From an uncultured Flavobacteriaceae bacterium (GTDB lineage: Bacteria; Bacteroidota; Bacteroidia; Flavobacteriales; Flavobacteriaceae), in assembly GCA_937929935.1 (NCBI GenBank), contig CALFUL010000031.1:1-56660 (forward strand): a stretch of DNA of 56,660 nucleotides, written 5' to 3'. Below the pieces are notes generated by a model that was given only the letters and a program-made list of their open reading frames with translations, did not search any database and was not told the origin of the DNA. This document shows positions 35,367 to 41,483 of this stretch, one piece after another (the stretch's first letter is position 1; the number at the start of each line of letters is the position of its first letter). The position numbers and the translations under genes are program-made.

Positions 35367-36404
35367 TTAGAAGTAGGTCTTTACTGCGAATTCAAATTGA
35401 TCCATAAAAATACGTTTGAATGCGGAAATATTATTTTGCTCGTAAAAAAGTAACATTGCTTTTTTATAGGCAATAGAATCAATGGTTCGAAATGATATAG
35501 GGCAGTATTTATTATTCATAAGACAAGCATTACTCACTATTCGCGCGGTACGTTTATTACCATCATTAAATGCTTGTATATAGGACAACAAAACCAATAA
35601 GAGTAAGGCTTTTTCGAACACATTTTGTTTTGAATTAACCAAAGTACACATCTGTTGAAGTGCTTCTATAATTTGGTATTCATTGTCTAAAGGCCGATAA
35701 TTGGTACCTGTAATACCTACGCTTCTAGTTCTAATATTTCTATCAACACCCAATTCTTTCATCAATATACTGTGCACTTCTTCGATTCTTCTTATTTCAA
35801 CAGGATTTAAGTATTCAGAGTTTTCTACAATAAAATCTATTGCCTCTTTATGGTTTAACAACATGGTAGCCTCATCTTTATGTTTACCTGCTGCAGTCTC
35901 TTGCTCTTTTAAAAGGCGCTCAGTTTCTAAGAGCGAATAGGTGTTTCCTTCAATTTGAGAAGATTTCCAACTAAGATCTATAGCCAACCTTTCAAGCTCT
36001 TTCTGATATTGTGGTATTGAAAGCTCCTTAATTTTTTGCTCATAGATTTTCTGTAAACCTTCAAGCTTTTGTAGTTCTTCTTGCGTAAAAATTTCTATTT
36101 GTCTTAAAACAGTCGGTATTAGTTGTAAATCAAATTTTCCTTTTATTATTCTGTCATCAATCTCTATCTGAAAATAATCTTCAAGGTCAATAGGTTGAAT
36201 GATAGCGTATGCAGGGCTAATTTTATATGAAGTACCTCTGCTTTTACCCTCAACAACCACATAATTTTTTTTACATAGTCTATTCAACACTCGTTTTACG
36301 GTGGCGTAACCAATTTGTAATTCTGCACCATCATGTATCTCTTTTGAAGATTTTGATGGGTTATTGACAAGGTATGCTATGATTACTTTTTCGTTCTTAT
36401 CCAT
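35367..36404 (-). CDS. Fic family protein with N-terminal winged helix and variant active site
   Basis: The 345-aa protein begins with a winged-helix DNA-binding domain (about residues 1-65, KSSKEIHDGAELQIGYATVK). It continues into a Fic domain. The signature reads IQAFNDGNKRTAR, where the canonical form is HPFx[DE]GNGRxxR. The catalytic His is Gln and the second Gly is Lys, as in a Doc-like hybrid. The inhibitory-helix motif [ST]xxxEG is present as SSQIEG ahead of the Fic core, so this is a class II-type arrangement. Without the His, ordinary AMP transfer is doubtful. A phase of autoregulation is suggested by the repeated GAGCTACAAAT elements right upstream (36404-36562). Confidence 0.88.
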   Translation of the reverse strand: MDKNEKVIIAYLVNNPSKSSKEIHDGAELQIGYATVKRVLNRLCKKNYVVVEGKSRGTSYKISPAYAIIQPIDLEDYFQIEIDDRIIKGKFDLQLIPTVLRQIEIFTQEELQKLEGLQKIYEQKIKELSIPQYQKELERLAIDLSWKSSQIEGNTYSLLETERLLKEQETAAGKHKDEATMLLNHKEAIDFIVENSEYLNPVEIRRIEEVHSILMKELGVDRNIRTRSVGITGTNYRPLDNEYQIIEALQQMCTLVNSKQNVFEKALLLLVLLSYIQAFNDGNKRTARIVSNACLMNNKYCPISFRTIDSIAYKKAMLLFYEQNNISAFKRIFMDQFEFAVKTYF

Positions 36405-36562
36405 TTGTAGCTCAATTAAATACTTTTAAAAGCTCATTTTATTATAAAATTGAGCTACAAATTTAACAAATTTGAGCTACAAATAAAATAAAGCTCATTT
36501 TACACCAAATTGTAGCTCAAAATAAGTAATGATTGAGCTTCTAATGAACAATGAATGAGCTT
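36404..36562 (-). promoter_or_regulatory. Array of GAGCT operators upstream of the Fic gene
   Basis: Eight GAGCT/AGCTC elements lie within 160 bp. Four share the longer form TTGAGCTACAAAT or its reverse: 36404-36417 (overlapping the start codon), 36450-36464, 36471-36486 and 36508-36522. Four shorter ones carry GAGCTT or its reverse near 36429, 36490, 36531 and 36555. The likely binder is the winged helix of the Fic protein itself, giving autorepression. Confidence 0.7.
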
Positions 36563-36701
36563 AAATCAGTTTATTTTCACTTTACTTGTCAAAGCAAGCC
36601 CAACGCTTTGGGGCCAAAGATTTTGCGACCTTATAAATGTACACAAACCTTTTGTTTGAGCCCGAAGCCCGTATTGATTATAGGAGGCGTTGTCTTCTGC
36701 A
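36563..36701. other. Intergenic spacer, no gene seen
   Basis: Between the Fic operators and the AbiH remnant. It contains CCCAACGCTTTGGGG (a short hairpin near 36600) and no credible coding frame. A short plus-strand open frame here has no support. Confidence 0.4.
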
Positions 36702-37304
36702 TTACTTCAATGGCTCACAATAATCTTTATTGACAACTCTATCACGCATTTTTGCTTTGTCATTAAAGTTTCTTGAAATATTCATAATAATATCATTATA
36801 ATTATTAACCACAGAAGATTTTTCATGATAAAACAGTTTAATTGATGCGCAATTATCATGTTCAAATATAGTATTCAGAAGGGTTCGGTCTGATATACCA
36901 CAAGAATGACCAAAAATAAAGACTTGAAAATTTCCAATATTGACAAATTCTAATAATTTTTTATAATTGTCTTTTTCTAAATAATTGATTGATTTAATGT
37001 TTTTAAGATATTCATTGTTATTCAACTTCTCTATTGATTTATAATCATCATCTAACTCATCTCCAAAGCCAAAAACCATACGATTCTTGTCATAAACATC
37101 TGTTGTTCCATGAATATGAATTGTTTTACAGATTGTGAATTTATCCTCGTTAAACTGGCCATAGTCTCTAGGGTTATCGTAAAAGCTCTCCGTGAAAGTG
37201 TAGTTGAAGTTTAATAGAAGAGTTTGGTCAGGTATTAAATCGAAGTAATTTATTGCGGTTTCGGCTTGAAGCATCTTTCTTATCCCTTTTAATGGATTTT
37301 TCAA
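36702..37304 (-). CDS. AbiH C-terminal fragment (200 aa)
   Basis: Open from just after the internal stop. Its only nearby start is a TTG at 37304, with no obvious ribosome-binding site, so independent translation is doubtful. It carries the conserved NFNYT, HGT and FGHSCG motifs. Confidence 0.5.
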   Translation of the reverse strand: MKNPLKGIRKMLQAETAINYFDLIPDQTLLLNFNYTFTESFYDNPRDYGQFNEDKFTICKTIHIHGTTDVYDKNRMVFGFGDELDDDYKSIEKLNNNEYLKNIKSINYLEKDNYKKLLEFVNIGNFQVFIFGHSCGISDRTLLNTIFEHDNCASIKLFYHEKSSVVNNYNDIIMNISRNFNDKAKMRDRVVNKDYCEPLK

Positions 37305-37313
37305 GTCAATTCT

Positions 37314-37970
37314 TTAAATTATGTTTAGCGTTTTTTTGTCTAAATCTTCAAAGGTTATTTGATTACCATTCAAGGCATCAATATCTTGTTTTAAGGAATT
37401 ATACTCGGCTTCAACTTTTTGATTAAAAGAAGCCTCAGAGAAATCTTTTAGTTTGAACGGATAGTAAATTTTCTTACCAATATTTCTCTTAAATCTAAAA
37501 AATGAATTCTCTTTTTTGGCGTCAAATTCTTCTTCAACCTTGATTAAATAATTCGTTAACATAACCTTTATTTGTTCAAAATCTCTATTCAACTCATCTA
37601 TGGTATAGTTATGAGACTTACTTGTTTGTTTATAGCAATTTTTGAGTAAAGAATAGTATTCGTTTTCTACATCCACCCATTTTTCGATATGGTATTGTTC
37701 TGTAATTATTTTTAAAAATTTATTTTTGAATTTAATGTTTTGCTTATGCTTAGTAAGTGTTTCAAGAAGGTCTTTATATGTTTCGCCTGACACAAAATTA
37801 GCTGGGGAATGAGTGATATTAAATTCATCATTTTCAAACTGCTGATAAACAGGAGTTTGTTTTATTAACTGTATTTGTGATGCCCAATAGTTGTTAAGAA
37901 AATCATGATAACTAGTTTTCATACGGTGTGCTAAATCAAACCCATTTCCTATCAGTATAATTCTATTCAT
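37314..37970 (-). CDS. AbiH N-terminal fragment (218 aa)
   Basis: Starts at a clear ATG and ends at the internal TAA. It holds the nucleotide-binding-like GNGFDLAH start and a long charged helical region. If translated alone it lacks the conserved C-terminal half. Confidence 0.6.
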   Translation of the reverse strand: MNRIILIGNGFDLAHRMKTSYHDFLNNYWASQIQLIKQTPVYQQFENDEFNITHSPANFVSGETYKDLLETLTKHKQNIKFKNKFLKIITEQYHIEKWVDVENEYYSLLKNCYKQTSKSHNYTIDELNRDFEQIKVMLTNYLIKVEEEFDAKKENSFFRFKRNIGKKIYYPFKLKDFSEASFNQKVEAEYNSLKQDIDALNGNQITFEDLDKKTLNII

Positions 37971-38000
37971 TTTATCCGATTGCTTAATTTTTCAGCTTAT

Positions 38001-38036
38001 TGCCAACAAAAGTTTGTTCAACGATTATTGTTGGCA
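38001..38036. repeat. Inverted repeat TGCCAACAA...TTGTTGGCA at a cassette-like junction
   Basis: A perfect 9-bp inverted repeat (38001-38009 with 38028-38036) around an 18-bp loop. It abuts the 3' end of the repeat protein gene and precedes the AbiH start by about 30 bp. A related TTGTTAGCA lies at the 3' end of the next gene in the array (about 39256). Confidence 0.65.
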
Positions 38037-39053
38037 TTAGTTATTTTTGAAAAACTTACCATTTATCTTTTGCCCGATAAGTCTATTGTTTTTATAAAAT
38101 AAGGTATATCTATTTCCTTTTGGAGTTAATCTTGACACAACTAAAATTTTATTCCCATTATTAACACTAACTCTTTTTCTTAAATAAGTTTCATTATACT
38201 TTTTTTCATTTATATAACTCAAAATATCGCCTTTTTGTTTTTTAAAATTTTTGTAATCCCTTGTATTACTACTTTTATATCTTGAGCTTCTTGAATTCCC
38301 ACTATTGTATCTTGAGCTTCTTGAATTACCACTGTTGTATCTTGAGCTTCTTGAATTACCACTCTTATATCTTGAGTTGGTAGAGTTTCCACTGTTGTAT
38401 CTTGAACTTCTTGAGTTACTACTGTTATATCTTGAATTGGTAGAGTTTCCACTGTTGTATCTTGAGCTTCTTGAGTTTCCGCTCTTATATCTTGAGTTGG
38501 TAGAGTTACCATTGTTGTATCTTGAGCTTCTTGAGCTTCCATTCTTATATTCAGTGTTTCTATTATTTTCGGAAACTAAGTTTGAGTTGATATTACATAC
38601 TGAAAGACAAGACTCAGAAATTTGCTTTGTTAGATTTTTTAAATTTTGGTAACAGGTAGTGTTATTACCAAAATCTTTTTCAACTAAAATCCAATTTTGG
38701 GCAGTTTTTAATTGATTTATAGCTACTCTTAATTTTCTTTCATCAATTTCTCTTCTATTAGTTAAATCTATAATTTTCTTATAAGCATCCCAGTAGGCAT
38801 CCCTACCAGTACTTTCTTTATTTGTCTTGTACGTAAACGCTGAAATAGGAATACTTGCTCTTTTCACTAGTAAATTAAGCACTTTCAAGGCTCCGGACTT
38901 TAAAACTCCCTTATTTATTTTTTCATTTAACTGTTCAGATTTATATTCCAAAAGAGCTTTTTCAATATTTTCACAAACATTTTTTTGACTAAATGAAAAG
39001 TTTGAAGTTGCTAAAAATATTAAGATTGTAAATAACATGTTTTTCATTTTCAT
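38037..39053 (-). CDS. Secreted protein with 10-residue Ser/Arg/Tyr/Asn repeats
   Basis: I recognise no family. The 338-aa protein has a signal peptide (residues about 1-22, ending NFSFSQ). A helical domain follows (about 23-165) with three or four Cys. A low-complexity tract of about ten units of the type SRYNSGNS[TR][NS] comes next (38280-38560). A basic C-terminal domain of about 70 residues ends the protein (DILSYINEKKYNE to LIGQKINGKFFKNN), resembling a small beta-domain. The tract is free of acidic residues and very rich in Arg and Tyr, so it should bind polyanions or stick to surfaces. It lies in an accessory gene array on the minus strand. A surface or effector role is only a guess. 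Confidence 0.7.
   Translation of the reverse strand: MKMKNMLFTILIFLATSNFSFSQKNVCENIEKALLEYKSEQLNEKINKGVLKSGALKVLNLLVKRASIPISAFTYKTNKESTGRDAYWDAYKKIIDLTNRREIDERKLRVAINQLKTAQNWILVEKDFGNNTTCYQNLKNLTKQISESCLSVCNINSNLVSENNRNTEYKNGSSRSSRYNNGNSTNSRYKSGNSRSSRYNSGNSTNSRYNSSNSRSSRYNSGNSTNSRYKSGNSRSSRYNSGNSRSSRYNSGNSRSSRYKSSNTRDYKNFKKQKGDILSYINEKKYNETYLRKRVSVNNGNKILVVSRLTPKGNRYTLFYKNNRLIGQKINGKFFKNN
38265..38550 (-). repeat. Tandem 30-bp coding repeats
   Basis: About nine or ten 30-bp units (TATCTTGAGCTTCTTGAATT-type on the plus strand), alternating so that a 60-bp super-period is visible. The array is in frame with the gene, and unit number could change by slippage without breaking it. Confidence 0.85.
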
Positions 39054-39273
39054 TTGTTTTAATTAATGCGAACGGCTCCGTATATGAAAAGTAGGACTAA
39101 AAATGAGTTATTACTTTTCGGATAAACACAAGCTGAATTTTTAAATTTAACTATCTATCTTTTTTATTGGAAATCATCAAGTTTACAAATTTGGCGACTC
39201 CTTAAAAACGCTCAAACCTTAGTGTTAATATGACTTCGTTATTTTTTACAAACAATTGTTAGCAACTGGGTTT
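39054..39273. other. Flavobacterial cassette-type intergenic spacer
   Basis: The 220 bp between two minus-strand accessory genes carries CGAACGGCTCCGTATATGAA at 39069-39088, an AGTAGGAC stretch, and ends in CAATTGTTAGCAAC. Composite spacers of this style recur between unrelated small genes in Flavobacteriaceae. No coding frame is seen. Confidence 0.45.
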
Positions 39274-39987
39274 TCAGGACCACCGGTCAATAAATCCAAT
39301 ATTTTCTGCATCATAAATTCCCAAAGCATATCCAAATCTCATTGATGATGCAAAACCTAAAGTAATCCAAAAGGTGAGTGTAGCTTGGAAGTCAATTAAT
39401 TTTAAGTTCAAAGAAATTATAAAGTTTTCAGAATAATATTGAACGAAAAAACTTAACCATACTAAAATCACAAGTAAAGCTAATAATTCGTTTATTTTAG
39501 AAACTGAATAAAATCGGTTGCCCTTATAATGAACAGTTTTATATATCGGACCTGAAATAAAATTTTCCAAATAATCAATATGAGCTTCCCAGTTTTCTTG
39601 CCAACTCTTACTACCTTTCATTACTAAATACCAAGCCATTGAAAACAATAATCCAAGAGCAATTAAATATAAATCTAATCGTAAGTTAATCGCAGTTTCA
39701 CTACGACTTGAAGTCAACAATGTTATTAAACCCCCAAAAATCAACACGATAAATCCCCAAAAATAAGCAGCTCTTGTCCAGAATTTATTTATTTCAAAAT
39801 CTCTATTATCCCATGCTTTTTGATATGCTTTTACAAGCAAATCATTATTAATTACTTTGTATTCTCCGTTTTCATCTTTTTCAACACCAAAACTTTTAAA
39901 ATAATCATTATTATCTAAAATTTTATACACATATCTCTTTCGAAATATTAGTGAAATCAGTTTCTGAATTTTATTTTTTAGCTTCAA
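39274..39987 (-). CDS. Small membrane protein, possibly RipA-like
   Basis: A 237-aa protein with a cytosolic N-terminus and four predicted helices: about 70-92 (YFWGFIVLIFGGLITLL), 105-125, 165-187 and 198-220. The segment AYQKAWDNRDFEINKFWTRAAYFWGF resembles proteins annotated as RipA family octameric membrane proteins; this is from memory and weak. It stands alone in the accessory array, bracketed by spacers. The function is unknown. Confidence 0.65.
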   Translation of the reverse strand: MKLKNKIQKLISLIFRKRYVYKILDNNDYFKSFGVEKDENGEYKVINNDLLVKAYQKAWDNRDFEINKFWTRAAYFWGFIVLIFGGLITLLTSSRSETAINLRLDLYLIALGLLFSMAWYLVMKGSKSWQENWEAHIDYLENFISGPIYKTVHYKGNRFYSVSKINELLALLVILVWLSFFVQYYSENFIISLNLKLIDFQATLTFWITLGFASSMRFGYALGIYDAENIGFIDRWS

Positions 39988-40110
39988 TTTTGAATATGCT
40001 TATTAAGTTCTCAATGTTTGTCTTGCCTTGTTACTAACAAATGACTAACCGTTTAATTACGCCCAGCCTTTATCAGCAGCCAACAAAAATAACCGATTCC
40101 TCCAAATAAA
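39988..40110. other. Boundary spacer of the accessory array, no gene seen
   Basis: It contains TTGTTACTAACAA (an imperfect inverted repeat near 40028-40040), similar in style to the repeats at the ends of the neighbouring accessory genes. It ends at the terminator of the short peptide gene. Confidence 0.4.
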
Positions 40111-40147
40111 AAAGAACAACCTTACTTAATTTGTAAGATTGTTCTTT
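40111..40147 (-). terminator. Intrinsic terminator of the 36-aa peptide gene
   Basis: A long stem AAAGAACAA plus CTTAC pairs with GTAAG plus TTGTTCTTT (40111-40125 with 40133-40147) around a short AT loop. Read on the minus strand it is followed by a run of T. It lies about 60 bp downstream of the peptide stop. Confidence 0.8.
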
Positions 40148-40204
40148 GTATGCAACACAGCCTTGTTCAAAAAGAAAGGGGCCGTTTAAATATTAAGTTA
40201 TTGT

Positions 40205-40315
40205 CTAAAATAAACCGGCGAAGTCCATAGCTCCAAAAACAACTATGGTGCTAATAACCGTTTTAAGTGCGGTAACTACAATTTTTAAAATTGAAACAAG
40301 AAGTACAGTTTTCAT
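40205..40315 (-). CDS. 36-aa hydrophobic peptide under the regulon promoter
   Basis: A short minus-strand frame, ATG at 40315 and TAG at 40207-40205. It begins MKTVLLVSILKIVVTALK and ends FGAMDFAGLF. It has two Lys-spaced hydrophobic stretches that could form one membrane helix or an amphipathic helix; it lacks Cys and a clear cleavage site. It is flanked by its own regulon promoter (40357-40426) and a strong terminator (40111-40147), so it is a stand-alone transcript of about 250 nt. Possible roles are a membrane-active or signalling peptide, or a small subunit of the polysaccharide machine. None can be chosen from the sequence. The transcript might also act as an RNA. Confidence 0.7.
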   Translation of the reverse strand: MKTVLLVSILKIVVTALKTVISTIVVFGAMDFAGLF

Positions 40316-40356
40316 AATACATTAATTTAAGGTTAAACTTTTTCTTTGTTATACCC

Positions 40357-40426
40357 CAAATATAGTATCTACTTATCGCCTTTTATTCAATGTATAGATA
40401 GACCATTGTTTACTGTAGATGAATGG
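40357..40426 (-). promoter_or_regulatory. CCATTCRTCTACA regulon promoter, copy 4
   Basis: On the minus strand a perfect CCATTCATCTACA (40426-40414) has a second repeat 21 bp on that keeps ATCTA. ATATTTG lies exactly 50 bp after the first 13-mer (40363-40357), within a perfect TAnnTTTG (TATATTTG). The peptide ATG follows 42 bp on, after GTTTAACCTT. The site lies just after the LytTR stop codon at 40450. Confidence 0.83.
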
Positions 40427-40449
40427 CTTAGTACTATAGAAGAATTGTT

Positions 40450-41160
40450 TTAAAGTAAGTTCAGTCTTCGCATTAACTCGGGCCTGTTAGAACGAGAAAT
40501 AGGTATGACATTCTTGTCAATTAACACACTATTGTCTTCAATATCAATGATTTTTGTAAAATTAATGATATAAGAGCGGTGTATTTGTAAAAACAAATGT
40601 TCAGGTAATTTTTCTTTAATTTTCTTTAGCGTAGTATGTACGCGATACTCTTCTTTTTCAGTTTTCACTTCAATATAATCGCCCTTTGCCTCAATCACTA
40701 ATAGCTCACTTAATTTTAGCTTGATAAGACGTCTATCAATATTGATGTACAAATCTTCATTCGCGCCCGTAGAATTGTTTTCTACTGAACTTTCAGACAC
40801 CTTTTGTTGTAATGCGTTTTTTACTTTATGAACACATTTTTCAAAACGTTCAATAGTGATTGGTTTTACTAAGTAATCAATGATTGCCTCATACTCATAG
40901 GCTGCTATAGCAAAATCAGTATCAGAGGTTGTCATTACAATTTTTGGTGGGTTTTTTAAGGTTTGAACAAAGTCCATACCCGTAAACCCAGGCATATGAA
41001 TATCTAAAAAAACCACGTCAATTTGATGTTGATTCAAAAATTTGAGGGCATCAATGGCACTATCAAATTCTTCAATAACATCAACCTCTGGTATTTTAGA
41101 ACAAAGTTGTTGCACAATGGCTCTGGCTGCGGCTTCGTCATCAATAATAATACAGTTCAT
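40450..41160 (-). CDS. LytTR response regulator of the H-NOX phosphorelay
   Basis: A 236-aa LytR/AlgR-type regulator. The receiver has D8/D9-type acidic residues and phospho-acceptor D53 (VVFLDIHMPG). The LytTR DNA-binding domain covers about 140-236 with YINIDRRLIKL, VIEAKGDYIEV and FLQIHRSYIIN. It is the last gene of a tight operon, one base after Hpt, which implies the relay kinase to Hpt to this receiver. LytTR proteins bind pairs of direct repeats about two helical turns apart. Such repeats are present in five promoters of this window, including that of this operon and of the adjacent peptide. It is the best candidate for the regulator of that regulon. Confidence 0.93.
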   Translation of the reverse strand: MNCIIIDDEAAARAIVQQLCSKIPEVDVIEEFDSAIDALKFLNQHQIDVVFLDIHMPGFTGMDFVQTLKNPPKIVMTTSDTDFAIAAYEYEAIIDYLVKPITIERFEKCVHKVKNALQQKVSESSVENNSTGANEDLYINIDRRLIKLKLSELLVIEAKGDYIEVKTEKEEYRVHTTLKKIKEKLPEHLFLQIHRSYIINFTKIIDIEDNSVLIDKNVIPISRSNRPELMRRLNLL

Positions 41161-41161
41161 C

Positions 41162-41482
41162 TTAAAGGGTATTTAAGTAGTTTTTTACGGTATCTAAAAA
41201 GTCTAAAAAAATAGCGTTGCCACTCATATCATCAGCCAAAAGTTCTTCTTCATACGCAACTGCATAGGTGTACGCATCAGTCATGCTTAAGATATTGAAT
41301 TTGTGCTTTAGTTTGTGAACAAGCTCAGCAGCCATTTTCAATTCTTTACGCGCGATATAATTTTTATAGTCTTGCGATTCTTCAGGAAACTCTTCTTTCA
41401 GAATTAGAATAAACTTCTGTTCAAATTCAGAATTGTCGCCTGAAAGCTTCTTAATATAGTCTATGTTGGGTTGTATTGACAT
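41162..41482 (-). CDS. Hpt phosphotransfer protein
   Basis: A 106-aa stand-alone histidine phosphotransfer domain. The likely phospho-His is H56 in AAELVHKLKHKFNIL. The rest is helical, as expected of a four-helix bundle. One-base gaps on both sides (kinase upstream, LytTR regulator downstream) argue for a multistep relay. The kinase has no fused receiver, so a separate receiver should sit between them. The single-domain receiver at the operon start (43689-44090) is a candidate. Confidence 0.85.
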   Translation of the reverse strand: MSIQPNIDYIKKLSGDNSEFEQKFILILKEEFPEESQDYKNYIARKELKMAAELVHKLKHKFNILSMTDAYTYAVAYEEELLADDMSGNAIFLDFLDTVKNYLNTL

Positions 41483-41483
41483 T

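Larger units (their letters stand above)
36702..37970 (-). pseudogene. AbiH family abortive-infection gene interrupted by one in-frame stop
   Basis: Two minus-strand frames, 37314-37970 and 36702-37304, lie in the same reading frame and are separated only by a TAA (37316-37314) and three codons. Read through, they give a protein of about 422 aa, close to the usual length of AbiH-like proteins. The N-terminal half has the family start NRIILIGNGFDLAHRMKTSYHDFL. The C-terminal half has LLNFNYTF, IHIHGT, VFGFGDELDDDY and FIFGHSCGISD. AbiH members abort phage infection in Lactococcus by an unknown mechanism. A single nonsense mutation, a sequencing error or programmed readthrough could explain the stop. 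Neither half shows further decay, so the event is recent or the stop is functional. Confidence 0.85.

Noticed and set aside
36551..36733. Short plus-strand frame between the Fic operators and AbiH
   Set aside because: No family features or start signal, and it overlaps the AbiH 3' end on the other strand.
38265..38550. Possible CRISPR array (regular 30-bp repeats)
   Set aside because: The units are contiguous without unique spacers and lie in frame within a coding sequence.
39054..40060. Canonical integron attC sites
   Set aside because: The spacers have inverted repeats, but I could not fit the RYYYAAC/GTTRRRY cores, and no integrase gene is seen.
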